Shown here in pieces: positions 33,311-41,020 of a DNA stretch of 64,000 bases (its first letter is position 1; each line of letters begins with the position of its first letter). The notes beneath the pieces were generated by a model that had not been told where the DNA came from, did not search any database, and worked only from the letters and a program-made list of their open reading frames with translations. The DNA lies in assembly GCF_027947595.1 (NCBI RefSeq), contig NZ_CP116257.1, forward strand, positions 4,340,001 through 4,404,000, written 5' to 3'. Origin of the DNA: Streptomyces lienomycini (lineage in GTDB: Bacteria > Actinomycetota > Actinomycetes > Streptomycetales > Streptomycetaceae). Both the position numbers and the translations under genes were made by a program.

Positions 33311-34299
33311 CGTGACGTCCTCACCCTCGGGTCGAGGAAGCTGTAGGAGAGGTCGACGAGCAGGTTCACCACGACGAAGGTGGCGGCGAAGAAGAGGACG
33401 GTGGCCTGGACGAGGGGGAAGTCGCGGTTGGAGATCGCCTCGATGGTCAGCTGGCCCACGCCGGGCCATGAGAAGACCCGTTCGGTGAGGATCGCCCCGC
33501 CGAGCAGGTTGCCGACCTCCAGGCCGACGACGGTCACCACCGGCAGCGAGGCGTTGCGCAGTCCGTGCCGGAGCACCACCTTCAGTGGCCCGAATCCCTT
33601 GGCCCGGGCGCTGCGGATGTGGTCGCTGGACAGGACGTCGATCAGCGAGGAGCGCAGCAGGCGGGCGACGACGGCGACGGAGTAGACGGCGAGGGTGACG
33701 GCGGGCAGGACCAGGTTGGCGAGGGTGCCGTAGCCGGAGGCGGGCAGGGCGCGCAGCCAGACGGCGAAGACCAGGATGAGCAGGATGCCGACCCAGAACG
33801 GCGGGGTGGACTGGCCGAGCAGGACGCCGGTCATCACGGTGCGGTCGGCGCCCCGGCCTCGTCGCATGGCGGCGAGGACCCCCGCGGGGATCGCGATGAC
33901 GAGGGTCACGGCGAGTGCGGCGGCGGCCAGTTCGACGGTGGCCGGCAGCCGGTCGGCGAGGATCTCGCTCACGGGCCGGCCGTAGACGAGGGATTCGCCG
34001 AAGTCGAGGTGGAGCAGGCCCCGGAGGTAGTCGAGGTACTGGGCGAACAGGGGCTGGTCCAGGCCCAGGGAGTGGCGCAGGACCTGTTCCTGTTCGGCCG
34101 TGGCGTCCGGCGGCAGCAGGATCTTCACGGGGTCGCCGGACAGGCGTACGAGGAAGAAGGCGACGGTCGCCGTGCACAGCAGCACGAACAGGGCGGTGGC
34201 CAGGCGCTTGACCACTGCGAGGAGCAGGCCCGTCCGGTTCGGGCGGCGGGTGGGGGTGGCCGCCGGTGCGGGTGGTTCGTCGAGGGTGAGGGCGCTCAT
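33307..34299 (-). CDS. oligopeptide ABC transporter permease (DppB type)
   Basis: 330 residues from ATG 34299, overlapping the stop of the binding-protein gene. Six hydrophobic helices; the Pro-rich first 20 residues are cytoplasmic. F-F-L-V-R-L-S-G-D-P and L-G-L-D-Q-P-L-F-A-Q-Y are typical of DppB; the EAA loop is S-A-R-A-K-G-F-G-P-L-K-V-V-L-R-H-G-L-R-N. Ends with D-L-S-Y-S-F-L-D-P-R-V-R, standard for the family. Works with DppC-type, two ATPases and the lipoprotein encoded upstream. Confidence 0.93.
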   Translation of the reverse strand: MSALTLDEPPAPAATPTRRPNRTGLLLAVVKRLATALFVLLCTATVAFFLVRLSGDPVKILLPPDATAEQEQVLRHSLGLDQPLFAQYLDYLRGLLHLDFGESLVYGRPVSEILADRLPATVELAAAALAVTLVIAIPAGVLAAMRRGRGADRTVMTGVLLGQSTPPFWVGILLILVFAVWLRALPASGYGTLANLVLPAVTLAVYSVAVVARLLRSSLIDVLSSDHIRSARAKGFGPLKVVLRHGLRNASLPVVTVVGLEVGNLLGGAILTERVFSWPGVGQLTIEAISNRDFPLVQATVLFFAATFVVVNLLVDLSYSFLDPRVRTSR

Positions 34300-35873
34300 C
34301 GGGACACCTCCGCGCTCTCCATGGCGAGGACGCCCGCGGATCCCGGCGTCCAGTGGGGCCGCTCGTTGCGGGCGAAGATGTTGTCGATCTGGTAGAGGAA
34401 GACGAAGGGTGCCTCACGGCGCATCAGCCGTTGCAGGTCGGAGAAGGCCGCTTCGCGTTCCGCGGGGTCCTCGGAGAGTTCCTCGGTGTCGATGAGGCGG
34501 TCGGCCTCCGCGGAGTGCCAGCGGCTCTGGCGGCGGTCGCTGCGCACGTTGGACTGGACGATGCTCGCGCCGTCCATCGTCCACACGGTGCTGGCCGCGA
34601 GGTAGATCGGGCCGAGTGCTCCCCGGTTGTCGGAGGTGAGCCGGGCGGAGTAGGTGCCGGGGTCAATCAGGTTGACCCGGGCGTCCACTCCGGCCCGGGC
34701 CAGCAGGCCGGACAGGGCCTCGGCGACGTTGGCGTCGACGTTGGAGGCGGTGAGCGTGGTGGAGAAGCCGTGCGGGTGGCCGGCTTGGGCGAGCAGTTCG
34801 CGCGCGGTGTCGACGGAGCGGCTGAAGGGCTTGACGGTGGGGTCGAAGCCGAAGGAGCCGCGCGGGACGAGTGCGGGCGTCTCGGTGGCCTTGCCGCCGA
34901 GCACGGCCTTGATGAGGAGCGGGACGTCGATCGCGTGGTTGAGCGCCTGGCGTACCCGGCGGTCCTGGAGCGGGCCGCGTTCGAGGGTGTTGAGGGACAG
35001 GTAGGCGGTGCGGATTCCGGTGTGGCCGTCGATGGTGATGCCGCCGTAGCCGTCGAGTTGCTGGGCGGCGTCGGGGGTGAGTCCGGCGACGAGGTCGACA
35101 CCGCCGCTCTGCAGGGCGGCCAGGGAGGAGGAGGCGTTGGGGGCGGGGCTGAAGACGAGGCCGTCGACGGCGGGGCGTCCGTTCCAGTGGTCGGGGTAGG
35201 CGCGCATCCGCAGTTCGTGGTCGCGCCGCCAGCTCTCGAAGGTGAAGGGGCCGGTGCCGACGGGGTGTTCGGCGAACGCCCCGTCGCCCGCCTCGGCGAG
35301 GTGGCGGGGCGGTACCACCACGCCGCCGAACAGGGAGAGCTTGGCGGGCAGGATGGGGTCGTGCACGGTGGTGTGAACGTCGACGGTGAGCCGGTCGACG
35401 ACGGTGACGCCCTTGACGAAGCGCAGCTCGACGATCGGTGACTTGGTCGCGGGGTCGAGCAGCCGCTCGATGCTGAAGGCGACGGCCCGCGCGTCGCACA
35501 CCTCGCCGTTGTGGAAGGTCACCCCGGGCCGGAGGGTGAAGCGCCAGGTGTGCGCGTCGGTGGCCTTCCAGGCCAGGGCGAGCCGGGGGTGCAGCCGGTT
35601 GTCCCGGCCGCGGGTGGTGAGGGTGTCGAACATGTTGATCAGGACGTTCATCGACACCATGTCGCCCTGCTTCTGCGGGTCCAGTGTCTTCGGGTCGCCC
35701 GGCTGGGAGACCCGCAGGACGTTGCCTGCCCGGTCCGCGGCGGCCGTCGTGCCGCATGCGCTCAGGAGCGCGGGAGCGCCGAGGGCTCCGAGCAGCAGAC
35801 CACCGGTCCGCAGGACGTGGCGTCGGCTGGGACGGCTGCGGTCCACGGTGCGCCCCTGAAGAATTCGTTCCAT
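34296..35873 (-). CDS. peptide/nickel-type ABC substrate-binding lipoprotein (SBP family 5)
   Basis: 525 residues from ATG 35873 with GGAGG 10-11 bases before. The signal region S-R-R-H-V-L-R-T-G followed by the lipobox L-L-S-A-C looks like a Tat-type lipoprotein signal, common in streptomycetes. The SBP_bac_5 domain spans about 80-440, with the family motif W-R-F-T-L-R-P-G-V-T-F-H-N-G-E and H-P-V-G-T-G-P-F. First gene of the leftward operon binding protein, permeases, ATPases. Divergent from an IclR gene across 54 bases that hold an IclR-like operator. Substrate unknown; the neighbouring beta-lactamase-fold hydrolase, creatininase and RidA hint at a peptide or amide. Confidence 0.93.
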   Translation of the reverse strand: MERILQGRTVDRSRPSRRHVLRTGGLLLGALGAPALLSACGTTAAADRAGNVLRVSQPGDPKTLDPQKQGDMVSMNVLINMFDTLTTRGRDNRLHPRLALAWKATDAHTWRFTLRPGVTFHNGEVCDARAVAFSIERLLDPATKSPIVELRFVKGVTVVDRLTVDVHTTVHDPILPAKLSLFGGVVVPPRHLAEAGDGAFAEHPVGTGPFTFESWRRDHELRMRAYPDHWNGRPAVDGLVFSPAPNASSSLAALQSGGVDLVAGLTPDAAQQLDGYGGITIDGHTGIRTAYLSLNTLERGPLQDRRVRQALNHAIDVPLLIKAVLGGKATETPALVPRGSFGFDPTVKPFSRSVDTARELLAQAGHPHGFSTTLTASNVDANVAEALSGLLARAGVDARVNLIDPGTYSARLTSDNRGALGPIYLAASTVWTMDGASIVQSNVRSDRRQSRWHSAEADRLIDTEELSEDPAEREAAFSDLQRLMRREAPFVFLYQIDNIFARNERPHWTPGSAGVLAMESAEVSR

Positions 35874-35888
35874 TGAACAACACCTCCG

Positions 35889-35903
35889 TTCCGTCAGATG
35901 GAA
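35889..35903. promoter_or_regulatory. IclR-type operator between importer operon and iclR gene
   Basis: TTCCGTCAGATGGAA is a near-perfect palindrome, TTCCRT-N3-AYGGAA, of the form bound by IclR regulators. It sits in the 54-base divergent spacer and overlaps an alternative ATG (35898) of the regulator gene, which argues for the start at 35928. Confidence 0.6.
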
Positions 35904-35927
35904 TGCGGTTGGGTTAAGCTAAGCGAC

Positions 35928-36788
35928 ATGGTGAAAGCGGTCAACACCCGGTCGGTCGACCAGGAACTCGTGAAGGGCCCCGTCGACAAGGCGATGGAGG
36001 TGCTCGATGCGCTCGTCCGGCCCGGCGGCCCCCACCGGTTGGGGGAGATCGCCCGCCGCACGGGGCTGACCAAGCCCACCGTCCACCGGCACCTGCGGAC
36101 CATGGCGGAGTACGGCTTCGCGGAACCCGCGGAGGGCGGCAGTTACCGTCCGGGACCCCGGCTGCTGGGTCTGGCGGCGGCGGCCCTGAGCGACAGCCGC
36201 GTCCTGGAACTCGGCAGGCCCGTCCTGGCCGACCTGCGCCGGCGCACCGGCCATGTCGCGTTCTACGCGGTGCGGCACGCGTCCGAGGCGGTGTACCTGG
36301 AGCAGTCGGAACCGGCCCGCGAGTACCGGATGAGTACGCGGCCCGGCCACCGGTCGCCGCTGTACGCCTGCGGCGTGGGGCTCGCCATGCTCTCCGCACT
36401 GCCGCCCGAGGAGGCCGCGGCCGCCCTGGGAGCGCCGGATCCGGCCGGACCCGACCCGGACGCGCTGGACCTGGAGGCCCGCACCCCGCACACACTCACC
36501 GACCCGGCGGCGCTGCGGGCGGTGCTCGCACGGGCGGCGCTGTGCGGTTACGCCGTGGACGACGAGTACGACGAGCCGGACGTGCGGTCGGTGGCAGCCC
36601 CCGTCCTGGACGCGGAGGGCAGGGCCGTGGGTGCGCTCGGCATCTCCGGACTGACCTTCACCCTCGACTCCGAGAGCGTGGAGGTGTTCGGGCCGATGGT
36701 GCGGGCCGCCGCGCGCACGGTGTCCGCCGCGCTCGGCGCGCGCACTCCCGCCCTCGGCGTGGTGGACGCGGGCGGTGAGCGGGCGTGA
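35928..36788 (+). CDS. IclR-family transcriptional regulator
   Basis: 286 residues from ATG 35928; ATG 35898 would place the operator inside the coding region. N-terminal winged helix at about 15-75: V-D-K-A-M-E-V-L-D-A-L, then G-E-I-A-R-R-T-G-L-T-K-P-T-V-H-R-H-L-R-T-M. The IclR ligand-binding domain runs from about 85 to 260, with S-P-L-Y-A-C-G-V-G and the Y-A-V-D-D-E-Y-D-E-P-D-V effector loop. It probably controls the divergent peptide-importer operon and the downstream genes; its stop overlaps the GTG of the next gene (GTGA). Effector unknown. Confidence 0.92.
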   Translation: MVKAVNTRSVDQELVKGPVDKAMEVLDALVRPGGPHRLGEIARRTGLTKPTVHRHLRTMAEYGFAEPAEGGSYRPGPRLLGLAAAALSDSRVLELGRPVLADLRRRTGHVAFYAVRHASEAVYLEQSEPAREYRMSTRPGHRSPLYACGVGLAMLSALPPEEAAAALGAPDPAGPDPDALDLEARTPHTLTDPAALRAVLARAALCGYAVDDEYDEPDVRSVAAPVLDAEGRAVGALGISGLTFTLDSESVEVFGPMVRAAARTVSAALGARTPALGVVDAGGERA

Positions 36789-37846
36789 GCGTACTGGCCG
36801 AACTGCTCGCCGAGGGACGCGAACAGCGGGTCTACTCGGGCGCCGCCTGGTCCGTCGGAGACGCGCGGGGCCCCCGGGACCGGGGCTGGACCGGCACCCG
36901 CGGCTGGGACGGGCCGCCCCTGGACGGCGACGACCTGTGGGACCTGGCGTCGGTGACCAAGCCGATCGCCGGACTCGCGGTCATGGCACTCGTCGAGCGG
37001 GGCACGCTCGGCCTCGACGACACCGTGGGCACCCACCTGCCGGGCTACCGGGGCGGCGACAAGGAGGCACTGACGGTACGTCAACTCCTCACGCACACCT
37101 CGGGAATCCCGGGGCAGGTGCCTCTCTACCGCGATCACCCGACCCGTGCCTCACTGCTGGAGGCGGTGCGTCTGCTGCCGCTGACCGCGCGGCCCGGTAC
37201 CCGCGTCCAGTACTCCTCGCAGGGGTTCATCGTCCTCGGGCTGATCGCCGAGGCGGCGGCCGGGGCGCCGCTGGACGCGCTCGTGGAGCGACTGGTGTGC
37301 GGGCCGCTCGGCATGCGCGACACCGTCTTCCGGCCGGACGCCGGACGCCGGGCGCGAGCCGTGGCCACCGAGGACTGCCCCTGGCGCGGCCGCCCGGTCG
37401 TGGGCGAGGTCCACGACGAGAACGCGGTGGTGCTCGGCGGGGTCGGCGGCCATGCCGGCCTGTTCTCCACGCTGGCGGACATGGAACGGCTCGGCGCCGC
37501 ACTCGCCGCGGGCGGCCGGGGCCTGCTGCGCCCCGGCACCTACGCGCTGATGACAGCCGCCCACACGGACGACCTGGCGCTGCGGCGGGCCCTGGCCTGG
37601 CAGGGCCGCGACCCGGTCGGCTCCCCCGCCGGAGAGGTGTTCGGCCCGGATTCCTACGGCCACACGGGCTTCACCGGCACCAGCCTCTGGGTGGACCCGG
37701 CCACGGAGCGCTATGCCGTGCTGCTCACCAACCGGGTGCACCCGACGAGAACGGGCGACGGGATCGTCGCCGTACGCCGCGCGTTCCACGACGCCGCCGC
37801 TCTGCTGCCCCCGGTGGCTTCCGGCCGCGGCCACGGTGTGGAATGA
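36785..37846 (+). CDS. beta-lactamase-fold serine hydrolase (class C / D-aminopeptidase type)
   Basis: 353 residues from GTG 36785, overlapping the iclR stop by four bases. Penicillin-binding-protein fold with S56-V-T-K59 (nucleophile and base), Y143-S-S (the Tyr motif, here Y-S-S rather than Y-x-N) and H-T-G-F-T-G near residue 297 as the third motif. L-L-T-H-T-S-G-I-P-G is the family helix. No signal peptide, so the enzyme is cytoplasmic, unlike resistance beta-lactamases. It probably cleaves a peptide, ester or D-amino acid amide imported by the ABC system; B. subtilis encodes a similar family member in its wall-recycling operon. Tightly coupled to the regulator. Confidence 0.88.
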   Translation: MSVLAELLAEGREQRVYSGAAWSVGDARGPRDRGWTGTRGWDGPPLDGDDLWDLASVTKPIAGLAVMALVERGTLGLDDTVGTHLPGYRGGDKEALTVRQLLTHTSGIPGQVPLYRDHPTRASLLEAVRLLPLTARPGTRVQYSSQGFIVLGLIAEAAAGAPLDALVERLVCGPLGMRDTVFRPDAGRRARAVATEDCPWRGRPVVGEVHDENAVVLGGVGGHAGLFSTLADMERLGAALAAGGRGLLRPGTYALMTAAHTDDLALRRALAWQGRDPVGSPAGEVFGPDSYGHTGFTGTSLWVDPATERYAVLLTNRVHPTRTGDGIVAVRRAFHDAAALLPPVASGRGHGVE

Positions 37847-37850
37847 GCCG

Positions 37851-38384
37851 ATGAACGCTTCCGCACCGGGCGCCGAGCGCCCCGAACGCGCCCGCCCCGC
37901 CGCCCAGAGCCTCACCGGCGTCGGCCTCGCCGTCCTGGACCCCCAGGGGCGGGTGCTGCTGGGGCTCGGTCACGACGGGCGCTGGGAGCTGCCCGGCGGC
38001 AAGGTCGACGCGGGCGAGGACTTCGAGACGGCCGCCGCCCGCGAGCTGGCGGAGGAGACCGGGCTCGCGGCGGCCCCCGCGGACGTGCGGGTGCTGGCGG
38101 TACTCGTCGACGGCGTGGGCGGGCTGGCCCGGGTGACCGCCGCGGCCGTCACCGAGCGGGCGGCCGGTGCGCCCCGGGTCACCGAGCCCGACAAGATCGA
38201 GCGCTGGCAGTGGTTCTCCCGCGAGGCCGTCCCGTCGGCTCTCTTCCCGCCGTCCGCCTCGGTCCTGGACTGCCTGTGGCCCGGGGCGGAGCGGCGGGGC
38301 GCCGCGGAAGTCCGGCACTACGCGGTGGCCGGGCCCGTCGTGAACGGCAGCACGGGCCGGGACGGGCACGCCGCGTCGCGGTAG
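37851..38384 (+). CDS. Nudix hydrolase
   Basis: 177 residues from ATG 37851, four bases after the hydrolase stop. The Nudix box G-G-K-V-D-A-G-E-D-F-E then R-E-L-A-E-E-T-G-L at about 44-67 is complete, with all Glu metal ligands. The fold spans about 18-140; the last 35 residues are poorly conserved in character and overlap the decayed hydrolase on the other strand, so the C-terminus may have been extended by rearrangement. Cleaves a nucleoside diphosphate-linked or oxidised nucleotide; substrate not predictable. Could be MutT-like, given the W-x-W-F-S-R-E-A-V-P segment. Confidence 0.88.
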   Translation: MNASAPGAERPERARPAAQSLTGVGLAVLDPQGRVLLGLGHDGRWELPGGKVDAGEDFETAAARELAEETGLAAAPADVRVLAVLVDGVGGLARVTAAAVTERAAGAPRVTEPDKIERWQWFSREAVPSALFPPSASVLDCLWPGAERRGAAEVRHYAVAGPVVNGSTGRDGHAASR

Positions 38385-38590
38385 ATCTTGTGGGTGACGG
38401 GGCGGCCCCACCGGCAGGTGGACGGCGTCCGGCGGCAGGAGCGCGTGGTGCTCGTCGGCGAGCGGCTCGTCGTCGGAGAGTTCCGCGACCAGCCGGTGCC
38501 CCGGTCGGAAGGTCGCCGCGAACGGGGAGTCCCGCAGGACGTACTCCTCGACCGTCCCCGGCTCCACGGGCACCGCGCGGGCGTGCGGGT
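38318..38590 (-). pseudogene. remnant of a CocE/NonD (X-Pro dipeptidyl-peptidase S15) hydrolase, C-terminal domain
   Basis: On the minus strand the frame reads V-E-E-Y-V-L-R-D-S-P-F-A-A-T-F-R-P-G-H-R-L and continues to H-L-P-V-G; after a one-base frame change it goes on R-P-V-T-H-K-I-Y-R-D-A-A-C-P-S-R-P-V-L-P-F. F-R-P-G-H-R-L and the H-x(n)-P-S-R-x-V-L-P ending are marks of the beta-sandwich C-terminal domain of CocE/NonD esterases. No catalytic domain precedes it, so this is a decayed fragment. It overlaps the end of the Nudix gene. Assignment is by motif memory, not by alignment. Confidence 0.5.
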
Positions 38591-38596
38591 GGTGGG

Positions 38597-38912
38597 GGTC
38601 GCCCTCACCCCCGTGCTGCGCGACCTGGGCCTCGCTCTCGGACCGGTCGTCGTCGGCGCGGTCGCCCTGAGCAACGCGGGGTCGGCCTTCACGGCGAACC
38701 GCTCCGGCGCGGACCTGCCGGACGGCCGGACCGCGGCCGCCCGCGCGGTCGCCACCGCGTTCCCGGTCTGCGGGGTGGCGGCCGCCGTCGCCGCGGTGCT
38801 GACCGCCGTCGGGATGATCGGAGTCCACTCCCACCGTTGCGCCGGGGACGAGGACTCCGCAGCGCTGCCGTCGGGCGCCACGGCAGCCCCGAGTCGGCCC
38901 TCGTCCGGTTGA
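38597..38912 (+). pseudogene. remnant of a drug-exporter (MFS DHA2-type) C-terminus
   Basis: A plus-strand frame ends at 38912 with V-L-R-D-L-G-L-A-L-G-P-V-V-V-G-A-V-A-L-S, a polar stretch, and a final membrane span A-F-P-V-C-G-V-A-A-A-V-A-A-V-L-T-A-V-G-M-I-G. This is the layout of the last two helices of 14-span major facilitator exporters. The rest of the transporter is missing and no start is visible. It runs head to head with the hydrolase remnant, marking a rearrangement point. Confidence 0.45.
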
Positions 38913-39023
38913 CGCCCCGGCCGCGGAAGCCTCCGGGCCGCACCGGGCGGGCGCCGGTCACGACGACCGGCGCCCTCGACCGGCCCGACACCGGTCCGTG
39001 GCGGTCGGCCCTTGCGCCACGCA

Positions 39024-39052
39024 TTGACATGGACGCGGCGCAGCGCAACGCT
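39024..39052 (+). promoter_or_regulatory. promoter of the second GH64 gene
   Basis: TTGACA (39024-39029), 17 bases, AACGCT (39047-39052): the same boxes and spacing as at 21651-21679, with matching flanks TTGACATG-N-AC and CAACGCTG. Confidence 0.65.
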
Positions 39053-39066
39053 GAGAGCGCTCTCAG
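39051..39066. promoter_or_regulatory. LacI-type operator at the second GH64 promoter
   Basis: Perfect 16-base palindrome CTGAGAGCGCTCTCAG directly after the -10. It has the central AGCGCT of CebR/LacI-family operators in streptomycetes (CebR site TGGGAGCGCTCCCA), so a sugar-responsive LacI repressor probably binds here. No lacI-type gene is in the window. Confidence 0.65.
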
Positions 39067-39110
39067 AATCGGTACGGACCAATTCCCCCACACCCGCACG
39101 GAGGTGGAGA

Positions 39111-40307
39111 GTGCTCTCCCGACTCAGACTCCGTCTGCTCGCCGTGGCCGCGGCCGCAGGCCTGACCGGTGCCCTGCTCACGTTCGGCGCCGCACCGCCC
39201 GCGGACGCCGCGGTGCCCGCCACCATCCCCCTGAAGATCACCAACAACTCCGCCCGCGGTGACGCCGTCCACATCTACAACCTGGGCACCTCGCTGACGA
39301 CGGGTCAGCAGGGCTGGGCGGACGCGAACGGCACCTTCCACGCCTGGCCCGCCGGCGGCAATCCCCCCACCCCGGCACCGGACGCGTCCATTCCCGGACC
39401 GGCCGCCGGACAGACCAAGACCATCCGGATCCCGAAGCTGTCGGGACGCATCTACTTCTCCTACGGCCAGAAGCTGGACTTCCGGCTCACCACGGGCGGC
39501 CTGGTCCAGCCCGCCGTCCAGAACCCGAGCGACCCCAACCGCAACATCCTCTTCAACTGGTCCGAGTACACCCTCAACAACGACGGACTGTGGCTGAACA
39601 GCACCCAGGTCGACATGTTCTCGGCGCCCTACACGGTCGGCGTGCAGCGCGCCGACGGCGGTGTGACCAGCGCCGGACAGCTCAAGGCCGGTGGCTACAG
39701 AGGGGTGTTCGACGCCCTGCGGGCGCAGCCGGGCTGGAGCGGGCTGATCCAGACCCGGCCCGACGGCACCGTCCTGCGGGCGCTGGCTCCGCTGTACGGG
39801 GTGGAGACCGGGGCGCTGCCCGCGTCGGTGATGGACGACTACATCAACCGGGTCTGGCAGAAGTACACGACGACCACGCTCACCGTCACGCCCTTCGGGG
39901 ACCGGCCGGACACGAAGTACTTCGGGCGTGTCTCGGGCAACGTCATGAACTTCACCAACGGCTCCGGCGCGGTCGTCACCAGCTTCCAGAAACCGGACGC
40001 CTCCAGCGTCTTCGGGTGCCACCGGCTGCTCGACGCGCCCAACGACCAGGTGCGCGGGCCGATCTCCCGCACGCTGTGCGCCGGGTTCAACCGGTCGACG
40101 CTGCTGAGCAACCCCGACCAGCCCGACTCCTCGGCGGCGAACTTCTACCGGGACTCCGTGACCAACCACTACGCCCGGGTCATCCACGACCGCATGGCCG
40201 ACGGGAAGGCGTACGCGTTCGCCTTCGACGACGTCGGCAACCACGAGTCGCTGGTGCACGACGGCAACCCGGCCGAGGCCCGTCTCACTCTCGCCCCGCT
40301 CGACTGA
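39111..40307 (+). CDS. secreted GH64 beta-1,3-glucanase, second copy
   Basis: 398 residues from GTG 39111, six bases after GGAGG. Signal peptide 1-34 ends A-D-A-A; the mature protein starts with V-P-A-T-I-P-L-K-I. The catalytic pair is in F-N-W-S-E-Y-T and, 16 residues later, S-T-Q-V-D-M-F-S-A-P-Y. It is collinear with the GH64 protein at 21708-22901 over the whole length (for example R-G-P-I-S-R-T-L-C-A and G-N-H-E-S-L-V-H-D), so the two are paralogues or a duplicated gene pair, about 17 kb apart. It stands alone, with its own LacI-type operator. A GC-rich imperfect hairpin follows at about 40324-40361. Confidence 0.93.
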   Translation: MLSRLRLRLLAVAAAAGLTGALLTFGAAPPADAAVPATIPLKITNNSARGDAVHIYNLGTSLTTGQQGWADANGTFHAWPAGGNPPTPAPDASIPGPAAGQTKTIRIPKLSGRIYFSYGQKLDFRLTTGGLVQPAVQNPSDPNRNILFNWSEYTLNNDGLWLNSTQVDMFSAPYTVGVQRADGGVTSAGQLKAGGYRGVFDALRAQPGWSGLIQTRPDGTVLRALAPLYGVETGALPASVMDDYINRVWQKYTTTTLTVTPFGDRPDTKYFGRVSGNVMNFTNGSGAVVTSFQKPDASSVFGCHRLLDAPNDQVRGPISRTLCAGFNRSTLLSNPDQPDSSAANFYRDSVTNHYARVIHDRMADGKAYAFAFDDVGNHESLVHDGNPAEARLTLAPLD

Positions 40308-40409
40308 GCCGGCCGGGGCAGGGCCCGCTCCCGCTCCTCCACTCGTGGGGGGCGGGGGCGGACGCGCGGTGCGGCACCTCGCCGGGCGGTGCGGTGACGC
40401 GCCGGGGCG

Positions 40410-40898
40410 TCAGCCCGCGTCGGGCAGCGCGTCCGGGCGGTCCGCCCCGTCCGCCTGCCGCCATGCCCGACGGGCGTTCTCCTCGCGCACCGTGTCCAGC
40501 CACCGCCACGGTTTGATCTCGTCCAGGGTGAGGCCGGGGCAGGTGAGCTGGTGGGGGACGCGGCAGGTGGTGCCGGGCGGGGGTTCGTCCAGACCGCCGT
40601 TCCATGCCTGCCCGCCCGGGTCGACGTGCCAGCGGTGCCCGCCGGGAACGAGGTGGGTGGGGACGGTGAGCAGGGGTTCGAGCAGGACGTGCTGACCGGT
40701 GTAGGTGAGGCGGCGTTCGCCGGGCAGACCGCAGTGCGGGCAGACGGGACGGGCCGGCGGCTCGGGCCCGGTGGCACCGTCGCGGGCGGCCTGCCTCCGG
40801 TCGACGCTCTCCCAGGGGCACGGCGTGCCGGCGGGGCGCTGCCGGTGTCCGTCGGGGCCGGGCACCGGGAACAGGTTCGGTTCGTGTGTGTCCCCCAT
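40410..40898 (-). CDS. DUF6083-type hypothetical protein with a zinc-finger-like CxxC
   Basis: 162 residues from ATG 40898. Central motif V-C-P-H-C-G-L-P-G-E-R-R-L-T-Y-T-G-Q-H-V-L-L-E-P, then R-W-H-V-D-P-G-G-Q-A-W-N-G-G and C-R-V-P-H-Q-L-T-C-P, which I recognise as the small streptomycete DUF6083 family. The C-x-x-C pair plus a later Cys could bind zinc. Function unknown. No ribosome site is obvious. Divergent from the methyltransferase gene across 122 bases. Confidence 0.7.
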   Translation of the reverse strand: MGDTHEPNLFPVPGPDGHRQRPAGTPCPWESVDRRQAARDGATGPEPPARPVCPHCGLPGERRLTYTGQHVLLEPLLTVPTHLVPGGHRWHVDPGGQAWNGGLDEPPPGTTCRVPHQLTCPGLTLDEIKPWRWLDTVREENARRAWRQADGADRPDALPDAG

Positions 40899-41020
40899 GG
40901 AAGTGAGTGTGCGGCGCCGCGCGGGCTCGGGACAGGGCGCAGGGCGGGGCGCACCGGCTGCACGCTGGAATCATGGGCGGACCGCCGATACGTACGGGAC
41001 TGAGGAGGCTGCGGACGGTC

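Noticed and set aside
36785..37846. Reading the serine hydrolase as an antibiotic-resistance beta-lactamase
   Set aside because: No signal peptide, Y-S-S instead of Y-x-N, and coupling to an IclR regulator beside a peptide importer; a catabolic hydrolase fits better.
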